A stretch of DNA of 48,105 nucleotides, from NCBI GenBank assembly GCA_024742935.1, contig JANSXN010000015.1, positions 1 through 48,105 on the forward strand, given 5' to 3'. Below, piece by piece: positions 1 to 8,495 of the stretch (its first letter is position 1; the number at the start of each line of letters is the position of its first letter). Origin of the DNA: Flavobacteriaceae bacterium. GTDB lineage: Bacteria > Bacteroidota > Bacteroidia > Flavobacteriales > Flavobacteriaceae. The position numbers were made by a program, and so were the translations under genes. The notes under the pieces are model-generated. The model made no database searches and was not told the origin of the DNA. It was given only the letters and a program-made list of their open reading frames with translations.

Positions 1-151
1 AAAGTCTTGCAAGTACAAAAAAACCTGGATACCACTCTTTCTTTAAAATACTCACAATGAGAAATGGAAATAAAAGGATAATCGCCAAAGCAATTAACAA
101 ATAAAACCAAATGCGCCACAACGGAATAAAAATATACTTCTTTAGAAACAT
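1..151 (-). CDS. Lysophospholipid acyltransferase-like protein, N-terminal fragment
   Basis: The gene is cut by the left edge of the window; only about 50 N-terminal residues are visible, starting at an ATG at 151. They read MFLKKYIFIPLWRIWFYLL and continue through a hydrophobic helix to the segment KEWYPGFFVLARL. This pattern (basic start, Trp-rich first helix, then a K/R-E-W-Y-P segment) is what I know from the N-terminus of flavobacterial PlsC-like 1-acyl-glycerol-3-phosphate acyltransferases, which act at the inner membrane in phospholipid synthesis. The catalytic HX4D motif would lie outside the window, so the function rests on the N-terminus alone. It diverges from trpS across an 84-bp gap. 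Confidence 0.6.
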   Translation of the reverse strand, partial: MFLKKYIFIPLWRIWFYLLIALAIILLFPFLIVSILKKEWYPGFFVLARL

Positions 152-175
152 AGACCTCAAAAATACACAATTGTA

Positions 176-206
176 TTGAGCCATTTAAACAAAAAAAGTA
201 CCTTTG
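176..206 (+). promoter_or_regulatory. Bacteroidota-type promoter of trpS
   Basis: TTG at 176-178 and TACCTTTG at 199-206 are separated by 20 nt. This matches the known Bacteroidota sigma factor consensus of a -33 TTG and a -7 TAnnTTTG. The trpS ATG is at 236, leaving a leader of about 25 nt. Confidence 0.6.
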
Positions 207-235
207 TTCAATTCTTTTTTTAGATATAAAATACC

Positions 236-1204
236 ATGGCAAGAATTTTAACGGGCATACAGAGCACGGGTACTCCGCATCTGGGAAACATACTGGGAGC
301 TATCGTCCCTGCTATAAAAATGGCCAATGAACCGCACAATGATAGTTATTTATTTATAGCAGATATGCATTCGCTCACCCAAATTAAAGATCCTTCAACG
401 TTACGCGAAAACACCTACAGTGTTGCCGCCGCCTGGATTGCCTTTGGGCTTGACATCAATAAAACCATTTTTTACAGACAAAGCGACATTCCACAAGTAA
501 CAGAGCTTTCCTGGTATTTGAGTTGCATGTTTCCTTATCAAAGACTCACACTTGCACACTCATTTAAAGACAAGGCAGACCGTCTTGAAGATGTCAATGC
601 CGGTTTGTTTACTTATCCCATGTTGATGGCAGCAGACATTTTATTGTATGATGCCGAGTTTGTACCCGTGGGAAAAGACCAACTTCAACACCTTGAAATG
701 ACTCGTGATGTTGCATCTCGATTTCATGCAAAATATGGTGAAACTTTTGTTTTACCCGAAGCAAAAGTGCAGGAAGAAAGTATGTATATTCCCGGGACTG
801 ATGGCGCTAAGATGAGCAAATCTAAAGAAAATACAATCAATCTCTTTTTGCCTGAAAAGCAGTTGCGAAAGCAAATTATGAGTATTGAAACAGACAGTAC
901 TCCACTAGAAGAACCCAAAAACCCTGATACATGCAATGTATTTGCTTTGTATAAATTGCTTGCCTCAAAAGAGGAAATAGCGGGTATGAGGGCAAACTAT
1001 GCCGGTGGAAATTATGGATATGGCCATGCCAAACAATCGCTCTATGAATTGATGCTTACTCGTTTTGAAAAGCAAAGAACTCGATTTAATTACCTGATGC
1101 AAAACAAACAGGAGCTTGAAGATGCACTTCAACTGGGTTCAAAAAAAGCTTCGGTAGTTGCAAATGAAGTTTTACTAAAAGTTAGAAAAAAAGTGGGCTT
1201 TTAG
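236..1204 (+). CDS. trpS: Tryptophan--tRNA ligase
   Basis: Class Ic aminoacyl-tRNA synthetase that charges tRNA-Trp in the cytoplasm. The protein is 322 aa, the normal bacterial length. The HIGH-like signature is HLGN at residues 15-18, preceded by TGIQSTGTP. The second signature, KMSKS, is at residues 192-196 in the context GTDGAKMSKSKENT. The substrate-binding segment DILLYDAEFVPVGKDQLQH (about 134-152) is also typical. The ATG at 236 follows a good promoter. It is transcribed alone and is closed by a strong hairpin at 1215-1241. Confidence 0.97.
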   Translation: MARILTGIQSTGTPHLGNILGAIVPAIKMANEPHNDSYLFIADMHSLTQIKDPSTLRENTYSVAAAWIAFGLDINKTIFYRQSDIPQVTELSWYLSCMFPYQRLTLAHSFKDKADRLEDVNAGLFTYPMLMAADILLYDAEFVPVGKDQLQHLEMTRDVASRFHAKYGETFVLPEAKVQEESMYIPGTDGAKMSKSKENTINLFLPEKQLRKQIMSIETDSTPLEEPKNPDTCNVFALYKLLASKEEIAGMRANYAGGNYGYGHAKQSLYELMLTRFEKQRTRFNYLMQNKQELEDALQLGSKKASVVANEVLLKVRKKVGF

Positions 1205-1214
1205 AAGCAATAAA

Positions 1215-1241
1215 AAACCCCCCAGTTAAACTGAGGGGTTT
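1215..1241. terminator. Bidirectional intrinsic terminator
   Basis: Hairpin between the converging trpS and T9SS cargo genes. The stem starts AAACCCC and closes with GGGGTTT; it has 10 pairs with one C-A mismatch and a loop of TTAAA (1226-1230). An A-run lies on the left side and T/A-rich sequence on the right, so it can act on both strands. Confidence 0.8.
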
Positions 1242-1270
1242 AAATAATTATTATAAGGGGATGAGTGTTT

Positions 1271-2299
1271 TTATCTTTTTACGATATTAAAACTTCCCAC
1301 AGTACCATTAACAGTAGCTTTCATTACATACATCCCGTTGCTTAAACCAGACATATCAACTTTAGCATTGATGTTTCCTGGTGCAACAGTAATTAATTCC
1401 TGTCCTAAAACATTAAAGATAGAAATGTTCTCAATGTTTGCTTTCGCATTTACATTCAATATGTTTGTAGTTGGGTTAGGGTAGTAGCTAAAGCCTTCAA
1501 AAGAATTGTCAACAAGACTTAAAACAGTACCGGTTACATCAAAAGGAAGACCTTGAGGAGTAAAAGTTCCTGAATCCTCTAGAGGTTGCCAAACACCCGC
1601 AATTGATTGCTGTCCATTACCTGTAGTAGCTTCTCCTATAATTGCTATTGGTGGTGCCCAAGGTCCAGAAGCTAAAGAACCATCAGCATCCCAATCAAAC
1701 CAATAAGTTCCGGGAGCTAATGTTAAACCAGGAGTCTCAACAGTGTTTCTCATAATAGGACGATCTATGTTTGACTCATTTCCTTCAGAAGCTCTGTAGG
1801 CTCCACTCCATTCTGTGCTTATCATAGCACTGATAGCATCGTCTCCAAAGATAACACTACTTGCAGGATCAGATGGGTCACCATCCCAAACTAATAAGGT
1901 CACACCTAACATTGTAGATGTAGTAGTAGATCCGGTTTGATATGCATAGAAGTCAATTGATGTAACTTCAACGTTATCAGTTAATTCCCAGTCATCTGCA
2001 ACTCTATTTCCGGCAGAAGTCTGGTGACCAGCTCCAAGAGTATTCATCCCTAAAGAAGTTGTTTCTAGTAAGCTTAAGTCTGCTCCTCCAGAGCCTCCAC
2101 CTGCAACACTAAAGTAGGGTCCATTTGAGTAAATAACACCTCCAGCTACTTGATAGTGTGTGCCAGTATTAATAATTTCTGTGTTTCCGGGTGCCGGGTT
2201 TTGATTGTAGTCTGGATCAATCTCAGCTTGTTGAGCAGTCATTTGCCCTGCAAAGGCCAATACTGCAATTGAAAATAAAGATAAAGTAATTTTTTTCAT
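1271..2299 (-). CDS. T9SS type A sorting domain-containing secreted protein
   Basis: 342 aa. The first 23 residues (MKKITLSLFSIAVLAFAGQM, then TAQ) form a Sec signal peptide. The last 75 or so residues are a type A T9SS sorting domain: YYPNPTTNILNV, ISIFNVLGQEL, GLSNGMYVMKA and a basic end FNIVKR. It is therefore probably exported by Sec and moved to the cell surface or outside by the type IX system, with the tail cleaved there. The middle (about 40-260) is rich in Gly, Ser, Thr, Asp and Trp and looks like a beta-rich adhesin or coat-type domain, but I do not recognise an enzyme family. It stands alone, converging on trpS. Confidence 0.85.
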   Translation of the reverse strand: MKKITLSLFSIAVLAFAGQMTAQQAEIDPDYNQNPAPGNTEIINTGTHYQVAGGVIYSNGPYFSVAGGGSGGADLSLLETTSLGMNTLGAGHQTSAGNRVADDWELTDNVEVTSIDFYAYQTGSTTTSTMLGVTLLVWDGDPSDPASSVIFGDDAISAMISTEWSGAYRASEGNESNIDRPIMRNTVETPGLTLAPGTYWFDWDADGSLASGPWAPPIAIIGEATTGNGQQSIAGVWQPLEDSGTFTPQGLPFDVTGTVLSLVDNSFEGFSYYPNPTTNILNVNAKANIENISIFNVLGQELITVAPGNINAKVDMSGLSNGMYVMKATVNGTVGSFNIVKR

Positions 2300-2363
2300 A
2301 ATGTTTAAATATTTGATTAATAAGAGTAAAAGTAATAAATATTTCTTTTAGTTCTTAATTTTT

Positions 2364-3467
2364 TTAATTTAATTCAAATGTTTTACCCGGCAGTTGCCTT
2401 ACCAACCCTTTTAACTCGAGGTCAAAAAGTAATGTAGTAGCCCTAAAAATGGGCATATTGCAATCATAAGCAATTGCGTCGAGATGGGCTTTGGGGTTTT
2501 CTTTCAAATAGTTAAAAATCACCTTCTCCTCCTCGTTAAGCTCAACAAAAAGCTGTTTTTGAATCACTTTAGGTCTAGTTTCATCTAGTTGCCAGTTTAA
2601 AATATAGATTAAATCTGCTGCAGAGGTTAATAAATGAGCGCGTTGTGTTTTAATAAGGTTGTTGCAGCCCTTGCTTTGACTATCGCTAACTCTTCCAGGC
2701 ACGGCAAACACATCTCTGTTGTATGAATTGGCAAGTTCTGCCGTGACCAAACTACCTCCTTTTTCTGCAGATTCAATCACGATGGTTGCCTCAGAAATTC
2801 CGGCAATTATGCGATTGCGTTTTAAAAAATTGGTTCTGTCAAAAACGTCACTACTCCAAAACTCGGTAATAAAACCGCCGTGATGTTCCACTTCTTTAAT
2901 ATACTTTTTATGTGTTTTTGGGTATATTTGATTCAGCCCATGGGCAAGGCAGGCAATGGTTTGCAAACCATTTTTAACAGCCGCTTTATGCGCCGTTATA
3001 TCAACCCCATAAGCAAAGCCAGAGACAATAATAGGGTCAAGCGGCGCTAACTCTTCCATCAATTGCTCACAAAAAGCACTCCCATAACTTGTGACTTTTC
3101 GGGTCCCCACTACACTGATAATTCGCTTTTTGTTTAGATTGATGTTTCCTCGTTGAAAAAAGAGTATAGGCCCATCGATACAGTGTTTGAGTTTTTCAGG
3201 GTAATCTTCGTCTTTAAAAAAACAGGTTTTAATTTCATTTTCTTCAATAAATTGAATTTCTTCTTCCGCTAAAGCGAAAAAATCTTTGGTCCCTAAGTCT
3301 TTTAACTTAAGAGTTCCTATTCCATCAATTTTAAGCAAATTGCTTTTTTTCTCCTTGAAAACAGCTTCAGGGCTTCCCGCTTTTTGAATTAACTTCTTTG
3401 CAGAAGCATCTCCCAAATTGGGCACTTTTTGCAAAACAAGAGTATAAAATAAATCGTCTTTTGTCAC
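2364..3467 (-). CDS. dprA: DNA-processing protein DprA
   Basis: 367 aa. DprA (Smf) binds incoming single-stranded DNA during natural transformation and loads RecA. N-terminal helix-hairpin-helix-like region at about 15-60; Rossmann-type DNA_processg_A domain from about 117 to 285 with SVVGTRKVTSYG (118-129), SGFAYGVDITAH (149-160), FLKRNRIIAGIS (214-225) and EKGGSLVTAE (235-244); C-terminal winged helix (about 305-367). The first codon is GTG at 3467; no in-frame ATG lies close. It diverges from the HU/SPOR gene. Many non-competent bacteria also keep dprA, so its presence alone does not prove competence. Confidence 0.95.
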   Translation of the reverse strand: MTKDDLFYTLVLQKVPNLGDASAKKLIQKAGSPEAVFKEKKSNLLKIDGIGTLKLKDLGTKDFFALAEEEIQFIEENEIKTCFFKDEDYPEKLKHCIDGPILFFQRGNINLNKKRIISVVGTRKVTSYGSAFCEQLMEELAPLDPIIVSGFAYGVDITAHKAAVKNGLQTIACLAHGLNQIYPKTHKKYIKEVEHHGGFITEFWSSDVFDRTNFLKRNRIIAGISEATIVIESAEKGGSLVTAELANSYNRDVFAVPGRVSDSQSKGCNNLIKTQRAHLLTSAADLIYILNWQLDETRPKVIQKQLFVELNEEEKVIFNYLKENPKAHLDAIAYDCNMPIFRATTLLFDLELKGLVRQLPGKTFELN

Positions 3468-3538
3468 AATTTCTATTTGTGTATGTTATAAAAGTACAAG
3501 AAAAATTGAATTGTTAAAAACTTATGCAATTGTATATT

Positions 3539-3566
3539 TTGAAAGTGGAAAAAAACAGTAAATTTG
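3539..3566 (+). promoter_or_regulatory. Promoter abutting the HU/SPOR gene start
   Basis: TTG (3539-3541, within TTTTG) and TAAATTTG (3559-3566) are separated by 17 nt, a good fit to the Bacteroidota consensus. The ATG of the gene is at 3573, only 6 nt after the -7 element, so the transcript may be leaderless or nearly so. Confidence 0.55.
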
Positions 3567-3572
3567 TTTAAA

Positions 3573-4496
3573 ATGAATTTATTTAATTACATAAGCGATT
3601 TACTATACAGGTATGAATGTGTCATCCTGCCGGGCTTGGGTGCTTTTTTAACCCAAAATAAGCCGGCATTTATTGATGACAAAACAAATACATTTTTCCC
3701 TCCAGCAAAAACCCTCTCTTTTAACAGACATTTACAGACCAATGATGGTTTGCTTGCAAATCATATTGCCAAAACTGAAAATATTACCTATGAAGTTGCA
3801 CTTTTTCGCCTTAGAGCGGAGGTAAAAACGCTCAAAAGGAAACTGGAAAATGGAGAGATTGTTTTAATTCCCAATATAGGCTCGCTTAAAACAAATAAGA
3901 ACTCCTATCTTGAATTTATCCCTGAAACGTCATCAAATTTTCTTACCGAAGCTTTTGGATTAAGCTCATTTGTTTCTTCAAAAGTTGAAAGGGAAATTCA
4001 AAAGAAAAAAGTGGAAGAGCCTGCCCTTCTTTTTACACCTCAAAGAAGAAGTATTCCTTATTTAAAATATGCCGCCATTGGGTTACTTGCCATTGGTTTG
4101 TCAAGTATGGGAGGCCTTTATTTATACAATTCTCAAGTAACTCAGCACAATATCGTTGAAAAGCAAAAGGCAAATTCCTTGATGGAAAATCAAATTCAGC
4201 AAGCCACTTTTGTAGTAAACACGCCACTTCCATCTCTCACTCTTGGGGTAAAAAAACCTGAAGGTAATTATCATCTAATCGCCGGAGCTTTTAGAATGGA
4301 GGAAAATGCACTTACCAAAATTGAACAACTTAAAGAAAAAGGATATCCAGCTAGAACGATTGGGGTTAATAAATATGGGCTTCATCAAGTGGTATATGCT
4401 AGTTTTGAAAGCAGAGAAGAGGCTCTCAAATCACTTCGTGAAGTAAAACTTCAAGACAACAAAGACGCTTGGTTGTTAGTTGAGGTATTGGATTAA
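3573..4496 (+). CDS. HU-CCDC81 and SPOR domain membrane protein
   Basis: 307 aa from the ATG at 3573; a TTG at 3564 is in frame, but it lies inside the -7 promoter element and is less likely. Residues about 1-130 match the HU-CCDC81 type of Bacteroidota (LLYRYECVILPGLGAFLT near the start). One transmembrane helix follows (YAAIGLLAIGLSSMGGLYLY). The C-terminal 75 residues form a SPOR domain (YHLIAGAFRMEENALTKI and the ending DAWLLVEVLD). SPOR domains bind denuded peptidoglycan at division sites, so the topology is cytoplasmic HU-like part, helix and periplasmic SPOR part. This could link nucleoid or cytoplasmic factors to the septal wall; that role is inferred. Confidence 0.8.
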   Translation: MNLFNYISDLLYRYECVILPGLGAFLTQNKPAFIDDKTNTFFPPAKTLSFNRHLQTNDGLLANHIAKTENITYEVALFRLRAEVKTLKRKLENGEIVLIPNIGSLKTNKNSYLEFIPETSSNFLTEAFGLSSFVSSKVEREIQKKKVEEPALLFTPQRRSIPYLKYAAIGLLAIGLSSMGGLYLYNSQVTQHNIVEKQKANSLMENQIQQATFVVNTPLPSLTLGVKKPEGNYHLIAGAFRMEENALTKIEQLKEKGYPARTIGVNKYGLHQVVYASFESREEALKSLREVKLQDNKDAWLLVEVLD

Positions 4497-4547
4497 TTTT
4501 ACCTTTCTTTTTTTATCACTTATAGTTCGCTAAATTTCAAAAGACAG

Positions 4548-4555
4548 TATCTTTG
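4548..4555 (+). promoter_or_regulatory. -7 element of the thioesterase gene
   Basis: TATCTTTG matches TAnnTTTG and lies 14 nt before the ATG at 4570. No clear TTG is seen at the -33 position, so only the -7 half is supported. Confidence 0.45.
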
Positions 4556-4569
4556 CATAAAAATTAATT

Positions 4570-5079
4570 ATGCAATCCAGAACACCCAAAGAAACACTTA
4601 CCATCCTCACAGACATGGTGCTGCCCAGTGAAACAAACCCAATTGGGAATATGTTTGGGGGCGAGTTACTGGCACGTATGGACCGTGCGGCGAGCATAAG
4701 CGCAAGAAGGCATTCCCGTCGCATTGTAGTAACTGCTTCAGTCAACCACGTGGCTTTTAATAAAATGATTCCTGTGGGAAGTGTTGTGACTGTTGAAGCT
4801 AAAGTATCTCGTGCTTTTAAAACTTCTATGGAAGTCTATATGGATGTATGGATTGAAGACCGTGAAAGTGGTAACAGGTCAAAAGCAAACGAAGCGATTT
4901 ATACTTTTGTTGCTGTTGATGAAATGGGTACTCCAATGGAAGTTCCAGAAATAATTCCGGAAACAGATCTAGAAAAAGAACGCTTTGTAGCTGCCTTACG
5001 ACGAAAACAACTTAGCCTGGTTCTCGCCGGAAAAATGAAACCTAAAGATGCGACAGAGCTGAAGGCTTTGTTTGTATAA
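4570..5079 (+). CDS. Hotdog-fold acyl-CoA thioesterase
   Basis: 169 aa, one hotdog domain. The YciA/ACOT-type active-site pattern is visible near the N-terminus: NPIGNMFGGELLARMDRAAS, with the conserved Asn, the GG on the central helix and the Asp. VTASVNHVAF and the strand VTVEAKVSR continue the fold. Such enzymes hydrolyse acyl-CoA to free fatty acid and CoA in the cytoplasm. The C-terminal 30 residues are charged and helical (ERFVAALRRKQLSLVLAGK). It stands as a single gene, converging on the EnvC-like gene with only 2 nt between the stops. Chain-length preference cannot be read from the sequence. Confidence 0.88.
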   Translation: MQSRTPKETLTILTDMVLPSETNPIGNMFGGELLARMDRAASISARRHSRRIVVTASVNHVAFNKMIPVGSVVTVEAKVSRAFKTSMEVYMDVWIEDRESGNRSKANEAIYTFVAVDEMGTPMEVPEIIPETDLEKERFVAALRRKQLSLVLAGKMKPKDATELKALFV

Positions 5080-5081
5080 AA

Positions 5082-6314
5082 CTACATCTTATAAACCCAA
5101 TCTGCCGGATTTAACTTGTTTGTATTTTGAAAAATCAAGAATTTTAAGATGGTTTTACCGGTGGTTTGATTGGTATATACCCTTCCTATTTCTTGTCTGG
5201 TAGTCACTTTGTCTCCTCGTTTTACATACACCTCATCCACGTTTTGATAAACCGTGATATAATCACCATGTCTTATTTGCACCGCCTTATTGGCACCTCT
5301 AATCACGGTTACTGCCAGCACCTCGCCATCAAATGCAGCCCGTGCCTTTGCGCCTTCTTCGGTGGCGATTTCTACCCCACTACTATACGTCTTAATATTT
5401 GGTAAGGTGGGGTGTTGAGTGGTTCCAAATCGGGTTACCACCACACCGCGCTCAACCGGCCAGGGCAGTTTTCCTTTATTGCCTGTAAAATTTGCTGCGA
5501 GGGCTTTTGCCTCTGCTGTCATTGCAAAAGTGGTACTTGTTCTTTCCTTTCTGGTCGTTCCGGTAGCTTTGTTTGACTCTGCTATAGCCGCTTTGATTAA
5601 ATCTTCTATTTGTTTATCGATTGCGGCTGCGACCCGCTGTCTTTCTCTTATTTGTGCTGTGTATTTGCTTTCGTCTTTTTTAAGTGTGCTCATTAATGCT
5701 TCCTGTTGTTTGCGTTCGTCCTGTAATTGATTGCGAGCAACTCTGTTTTCTTCTATAAGCACTTGTTTTTCTTTTTGCTGAACAATCAGATTTTGATTCA
5801 ATTCCTGAAGCTCTTGCGTTTTTTGTTGTATTTCCTCTCCTTGTTTTTTTCTGTGATTGGCATATTGTTGCATATATTGAACCCGCTTATAGGCTTGTAA
5901 AAAACTTTCCGAGGAAAGTAAAAACATCACCCTGCTTTGATCAGATTTGCTTTTATAGGTCCGCACAATCAATTTTGCATAATCGTCTTTTAATGTTTGA
6001 AGATCTTTTCGCAACTGGTCAATCTTTGACATATTAGAATTAATCTCTCGCGAAATAAGATTGGCTTGCTGATTGGTTACTTTAATCAAATTTTCCCTTG
6101 CTTGAATGCGACTGGAAATGTTTTCAACTTCAATGAGTACAGACTTTTCCTTCTTTTTTGTTGAAAAAAGTAAGTTGTTGATTTGTTTTATTTCCTCTTG
6201 TATTTGCAAGCGTTTTTGTTCAAGTTCAGCTTGTTTATCAGTTTGAGACAAAAGCATTTGCCCTGTTAAAAACAGCATTCCAAAAATCAAAAAAACTCTT
6301 ATCACTGCACTCAT
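5082..6314 (-). CDS. EnvC-like murein hydrolase activator (M23 family)
   Basis: 410 aa. Signal peptide (MSAVIRVFLIFGMLFLTGQM), then a long coiled coil rich in Glu, Gln and Lys (about 25-250), then a LytM/M23 domain (about 285-410; PVERGVVVTRFG, VQIRHGDYITVYQNV). In active M23 peptidases zinc is held by H-x3-D and H-x-H. Here the first site reads SSGVE and the last reads LKFLIF, so the metal ligands are missing. This is the pattern of EnvC-type regulators, which activate amidases during cell separation rather than cut peptidoglycan themselves. Its ATG overlaps the stop of the DUF4292 gene by one base (TAATG), so the two are coupled. Confidence 0.87.
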   Translation of the reverse strand: MSAVIRVFLIFGMLFLTGQMLLSQTDKQAELEQKRLQIQEEIKQINNLLFSTKKKEKSVLIEVENISSRIQARENLIKVTNQQANLISREINSNMSKIDQLRKDLQTLKDDYAKLIVRTYKSKSDQSRVMFLLSSESFLQAYKRVQYMQQYANHRKKQGEEIQQKTQELQELNQNLIVQQKEKQVLIEENRVARNQLQDERKQQEALMSTLKKDESKYTAQIRERQRVAAAIDKQIEDLIKAAIAESNKATGTTRKERTSTTFAMTAEAKALAANFTGNKGKLPWPVERGVVVTRFGTTQHPTLPNIKTYSSGVEIATEEGAKARAAFDGEVLAVTVIRGANKAVQIRHGDYITVYQNVDEVYVKRGDKVTTRQEIGRVYTNQTTGKTILKFLIFQNTNKLNPADWVYKM

Positions 6315-7090
6315 TAATCTATAGTTATTTCTTGATAGCCTCCGGGAATTCTAAACGGAAAAGTCACCACAGGATTTACATCAATGTTTCTGTAATCAAG
6401 TATTATTCTTGTTTGCCTGCTTTGCTCAATGGCGTTTAACCTTATTTCTTTTGGATATATATGATTGCCCGCTTCTTGATAAGATATATAATCTACAGTA
6501 AGAATACGTTGCTCGTTGGGTTGTGCCACTTGTTGTGATGCCATTCTAAAATTTGCCGGATTTAGCAAAAAAATATGTTGAAACAATTCCACTTGTTTTT
6601 TTGGCGTAAGCTTGTAATTAATATCTGTTACTGAAACCAAATAATTTTTATCATTCAAATGAAAAACGGCATTACCTAATAAAATATTTTGTGCCATTTC
6701 AAAATCAATGTCCACTCCCAGCCAGCGACTCAACAAGCTAAAATTTCCATCAAAATAGGTTTTATCGATGGTTTCATAATAGCTCACTTTTTCTGGAGTG
6801 ATGAGCAGCTTTGCCATTGTGATTCCTAAAATTGATGCACTTACCCATATGGTTTCATCCTTTTGCATTCGCAAACTTACAGTGACGCTTTGCGAAGTTT
6901 CGCCGTCATCATAATTCACTTGAACCCTTGATGCTATTGTTTTAAAGCGCGCTTCACTTTTTTTATGAAGATCAATTAATTCCTTCGCGCTTATTCCTTT
7001 GTCAAGGGCTGTTGAAGCTTTTCTGGCTGTGCCACAAGACAGTAAGAGTGTGCTTAGAAAAATAACCGTTGCAGCTTTAAAAAAGTTCAT
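6314..7090 (-). CDS. DUF4292 family lipoprotein
   Basis: 258 aa. The N-terminus is a lipoprotein signal peptide with the lipobox LLLSC (Cys19). The body matches the Bacteroidota DUF4292 family: DGETSQSVTVSLRMQKDETI, the segment KLLITPEKVSYYETIDKTYF and a C-terminal beta-rich end with FPFRIPGGY. I associate this family with a LolA/LolB-like lipid-binding fold at the outer membrane, but this is from memory and a precise function is not established. It sits between the TPR gene (8 nt upstream) and the EnvC-like gene (1-nt overlap). Confidence 0.8.
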   Translation of the reverse strand: MNFFKAATVIFLSTLLLSCGTARKASTALDKGISAKELIDLHKKSEARFKTIASRVQVNYDDGETSQSVTVSLRMQKDETIWVSASILGITMAKLLITPEKVSYYETIDKTYFDGNFSLLSRWLGVDIDFEMAQNILLGNAVFHLNDKNYLVSVTDINYKLTPKKQVELFQHIFLLNPANFRMASQQVAQPNEQRILTVDYISYQEAGNHIYPKEIRLNAIEQSRQTRIILDYRNIDVNPVVTFPFRIPGGYQEITID

Positions 7091-7098
7091 ACAGAGAT

Positions 7099-8466
7099 TT
7101 AGTTTTTTTCAAGGATTTGTTTTGCTTTATTTTCATATTCTGTTGCCTTAGAAGTATTCCCTTCTTTTTCATGCACTTTGCTTAGTTGAAGGTAAAAGTC
7201 AAGCTCCATTTGAAGGTCATCGATTAGAAAATCAAGTCCTGTTTCCAGCATCAATTTTGCTTTTGAAGTGTTTTCAAGGTTTAGGTTTGCTAAACCATTG
7301 ATTAAATAAAGTAACGGCTGACTGGGAAATAAATCAAGACTTTTCCTGCTTAATTCCTCAGCTTCATTAAATTTATTAAAATCAATCTGTAACAAAAGCG
7401 TGTTTTTAATCAGGTTATAATCGGTTGCATTGTTTTTTAGGCCCATTTGAAAATACTGAAGTGCTTCTTCTTTCAGTTCTTTTCCTAAATAATAGTTCCC
7501 CAGTTGCACATAAACTTGGTTGTTTTTTGATTCTTTAGAAAACAGCGCGACCATTTCCTCCAGGTTTTTTTCAAAAGCCGGATTTTCATTTACAAAAAGT
7601 AAGAAATCATTAAGCACTTTGAATTGATTTTCCTGATCTATTTCATCTGAAGCAAATACCTTCTTCATTGAATTTATTGCTTCATCAGTTTTACCGTCAT
7701 CAAGGTAAAACTTATACAATGCCAGGTGAGCCAATTCTGAATTGGGATTGGTTTCGATTAATTTTTTCGCTGTGGCGAAAGCGGCTTCTTTGTTGTTTTG
7801 CTCACTGTAAAGATAGATGAGGTTGAGGAAATCCTGCTCGTTTGCGGGCGTGCGATTGATGCGTTGTTCCAGGTCTGAAATCTGGCCTCCTGTATCATCA
7901 CTTTTTGAATAGATTTGTTGCCTCAATTGATTGCGATAGTCATTATTCCCCAACTCCTTATCCAATTCATCCAGCAATTCTAAAGCTTTGTCATACTGCT
8001 CTGTGCGCTCATAAAGGTTAGCGAGGTCTTCTTTGTATTCTCTATCAAACGGAATGAGTTTTTTTACAACTTCGATGGCTTTTAGATAGTCATTTGTGTT
8101 GTAGTAAACATCATAGAGACCTTCAAAAGCTTCTGGCAAGCCGGGTTCCATTTCAAGCACTTTGTTGTAATTTTCCTCTGCTCTGTCCCATTGTTTCAGG
8201 AATCCATAGTTCTTTGCCATTTCAAAATAAATGACCACTTCATTGGGGGATTCTTGAGCTGCTTTTTCCAGTGATTTAAGTGCTCTGTCATAGTTTTCAA
8301 TCCCTTTTTGTTTGAGTGCCTCAAAAAAGTGTTCCTGAAAACGATCTGTCACCACGCCCAACTCGTCAGTGATTTCTTCCTCACCTTTTTCCTGGGCAAA
8401 AGTAAATTGAGGAATGATAAACATTCCAATAAACAATACCGACACGTAAAAAGGTTTTGTATTCAA
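7099..8466 (-). CDS. Tetratricopeptide repeat protein, exported
   Basis: 455 aa. N-terminal signal peptide ending near FAQ, then about ten TPR-like helical repeats across residues 40-450 (for example EVVIYFEMAKNYGFLKQWDR, DYNLIKNTLLLQIDFNKFNE and a repeat ending in ATEYENKAKQIL). It probably works as a periplasmic or outer-membrane-associated protein scaffold. The start used here is TTG at 8466, because it restores a full signal peptide; an ATG at residue 15 would leave only a stump of one. It lies in the envelope cluster between the nucleotidyltransferase and DUF4292 genes, and co-transcription with both is likely. The partner is unknown. Confidence 0.75.
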   Translation of the reverse strand: MNTKPFYVSVLFIGMFIIPQFTFAQEKGEEEITDELGVVTDRFQEHFFEALKQKGIENYDRALKSLEKAAQESPNEVVIYFEMAKNYGFLKQWDRAEENYNKVLEMEPGLPEAFEGLYDVYYNTNDYLKAIEVVKKLIPFDREYKEDLANLYERTEQYDKALELLDELDKELGNNDYRNQLRQQIYSKSDDTGGQISDLEQRINRTPANEQDFLNLIYLYSEQNNKEAAFATAKKLIETNPNSELAHLALYKFYLDDGKTDEAINSMKKVFASDEIDQENQFKVLNDFLLFVNENPAFEKNLEEMVALFSKESKNNQVYVQLGNYYLGKELKEEALQYFQMGLKNNATDYNLIKNTLLLQIDFNKFNEAEELSRKSLDLFPSQPLLYLINGLANLNLENTSKAKLMLETGLDFLIDDLQMELDFYLQLSKVHEKEGNTSKATEYENKAKQILEKN

Positions 8467-8495
8467 TATATGTTTTGTTTAATCTAAAGCCGAAA

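Noticed and set aside
5166-5730. Plus-strand frames of 79 and 103 aa opposite the EnvC-like gene
   Set aside because: Reverse-strand shadows of a coiled-coil gene; no signals of their own.
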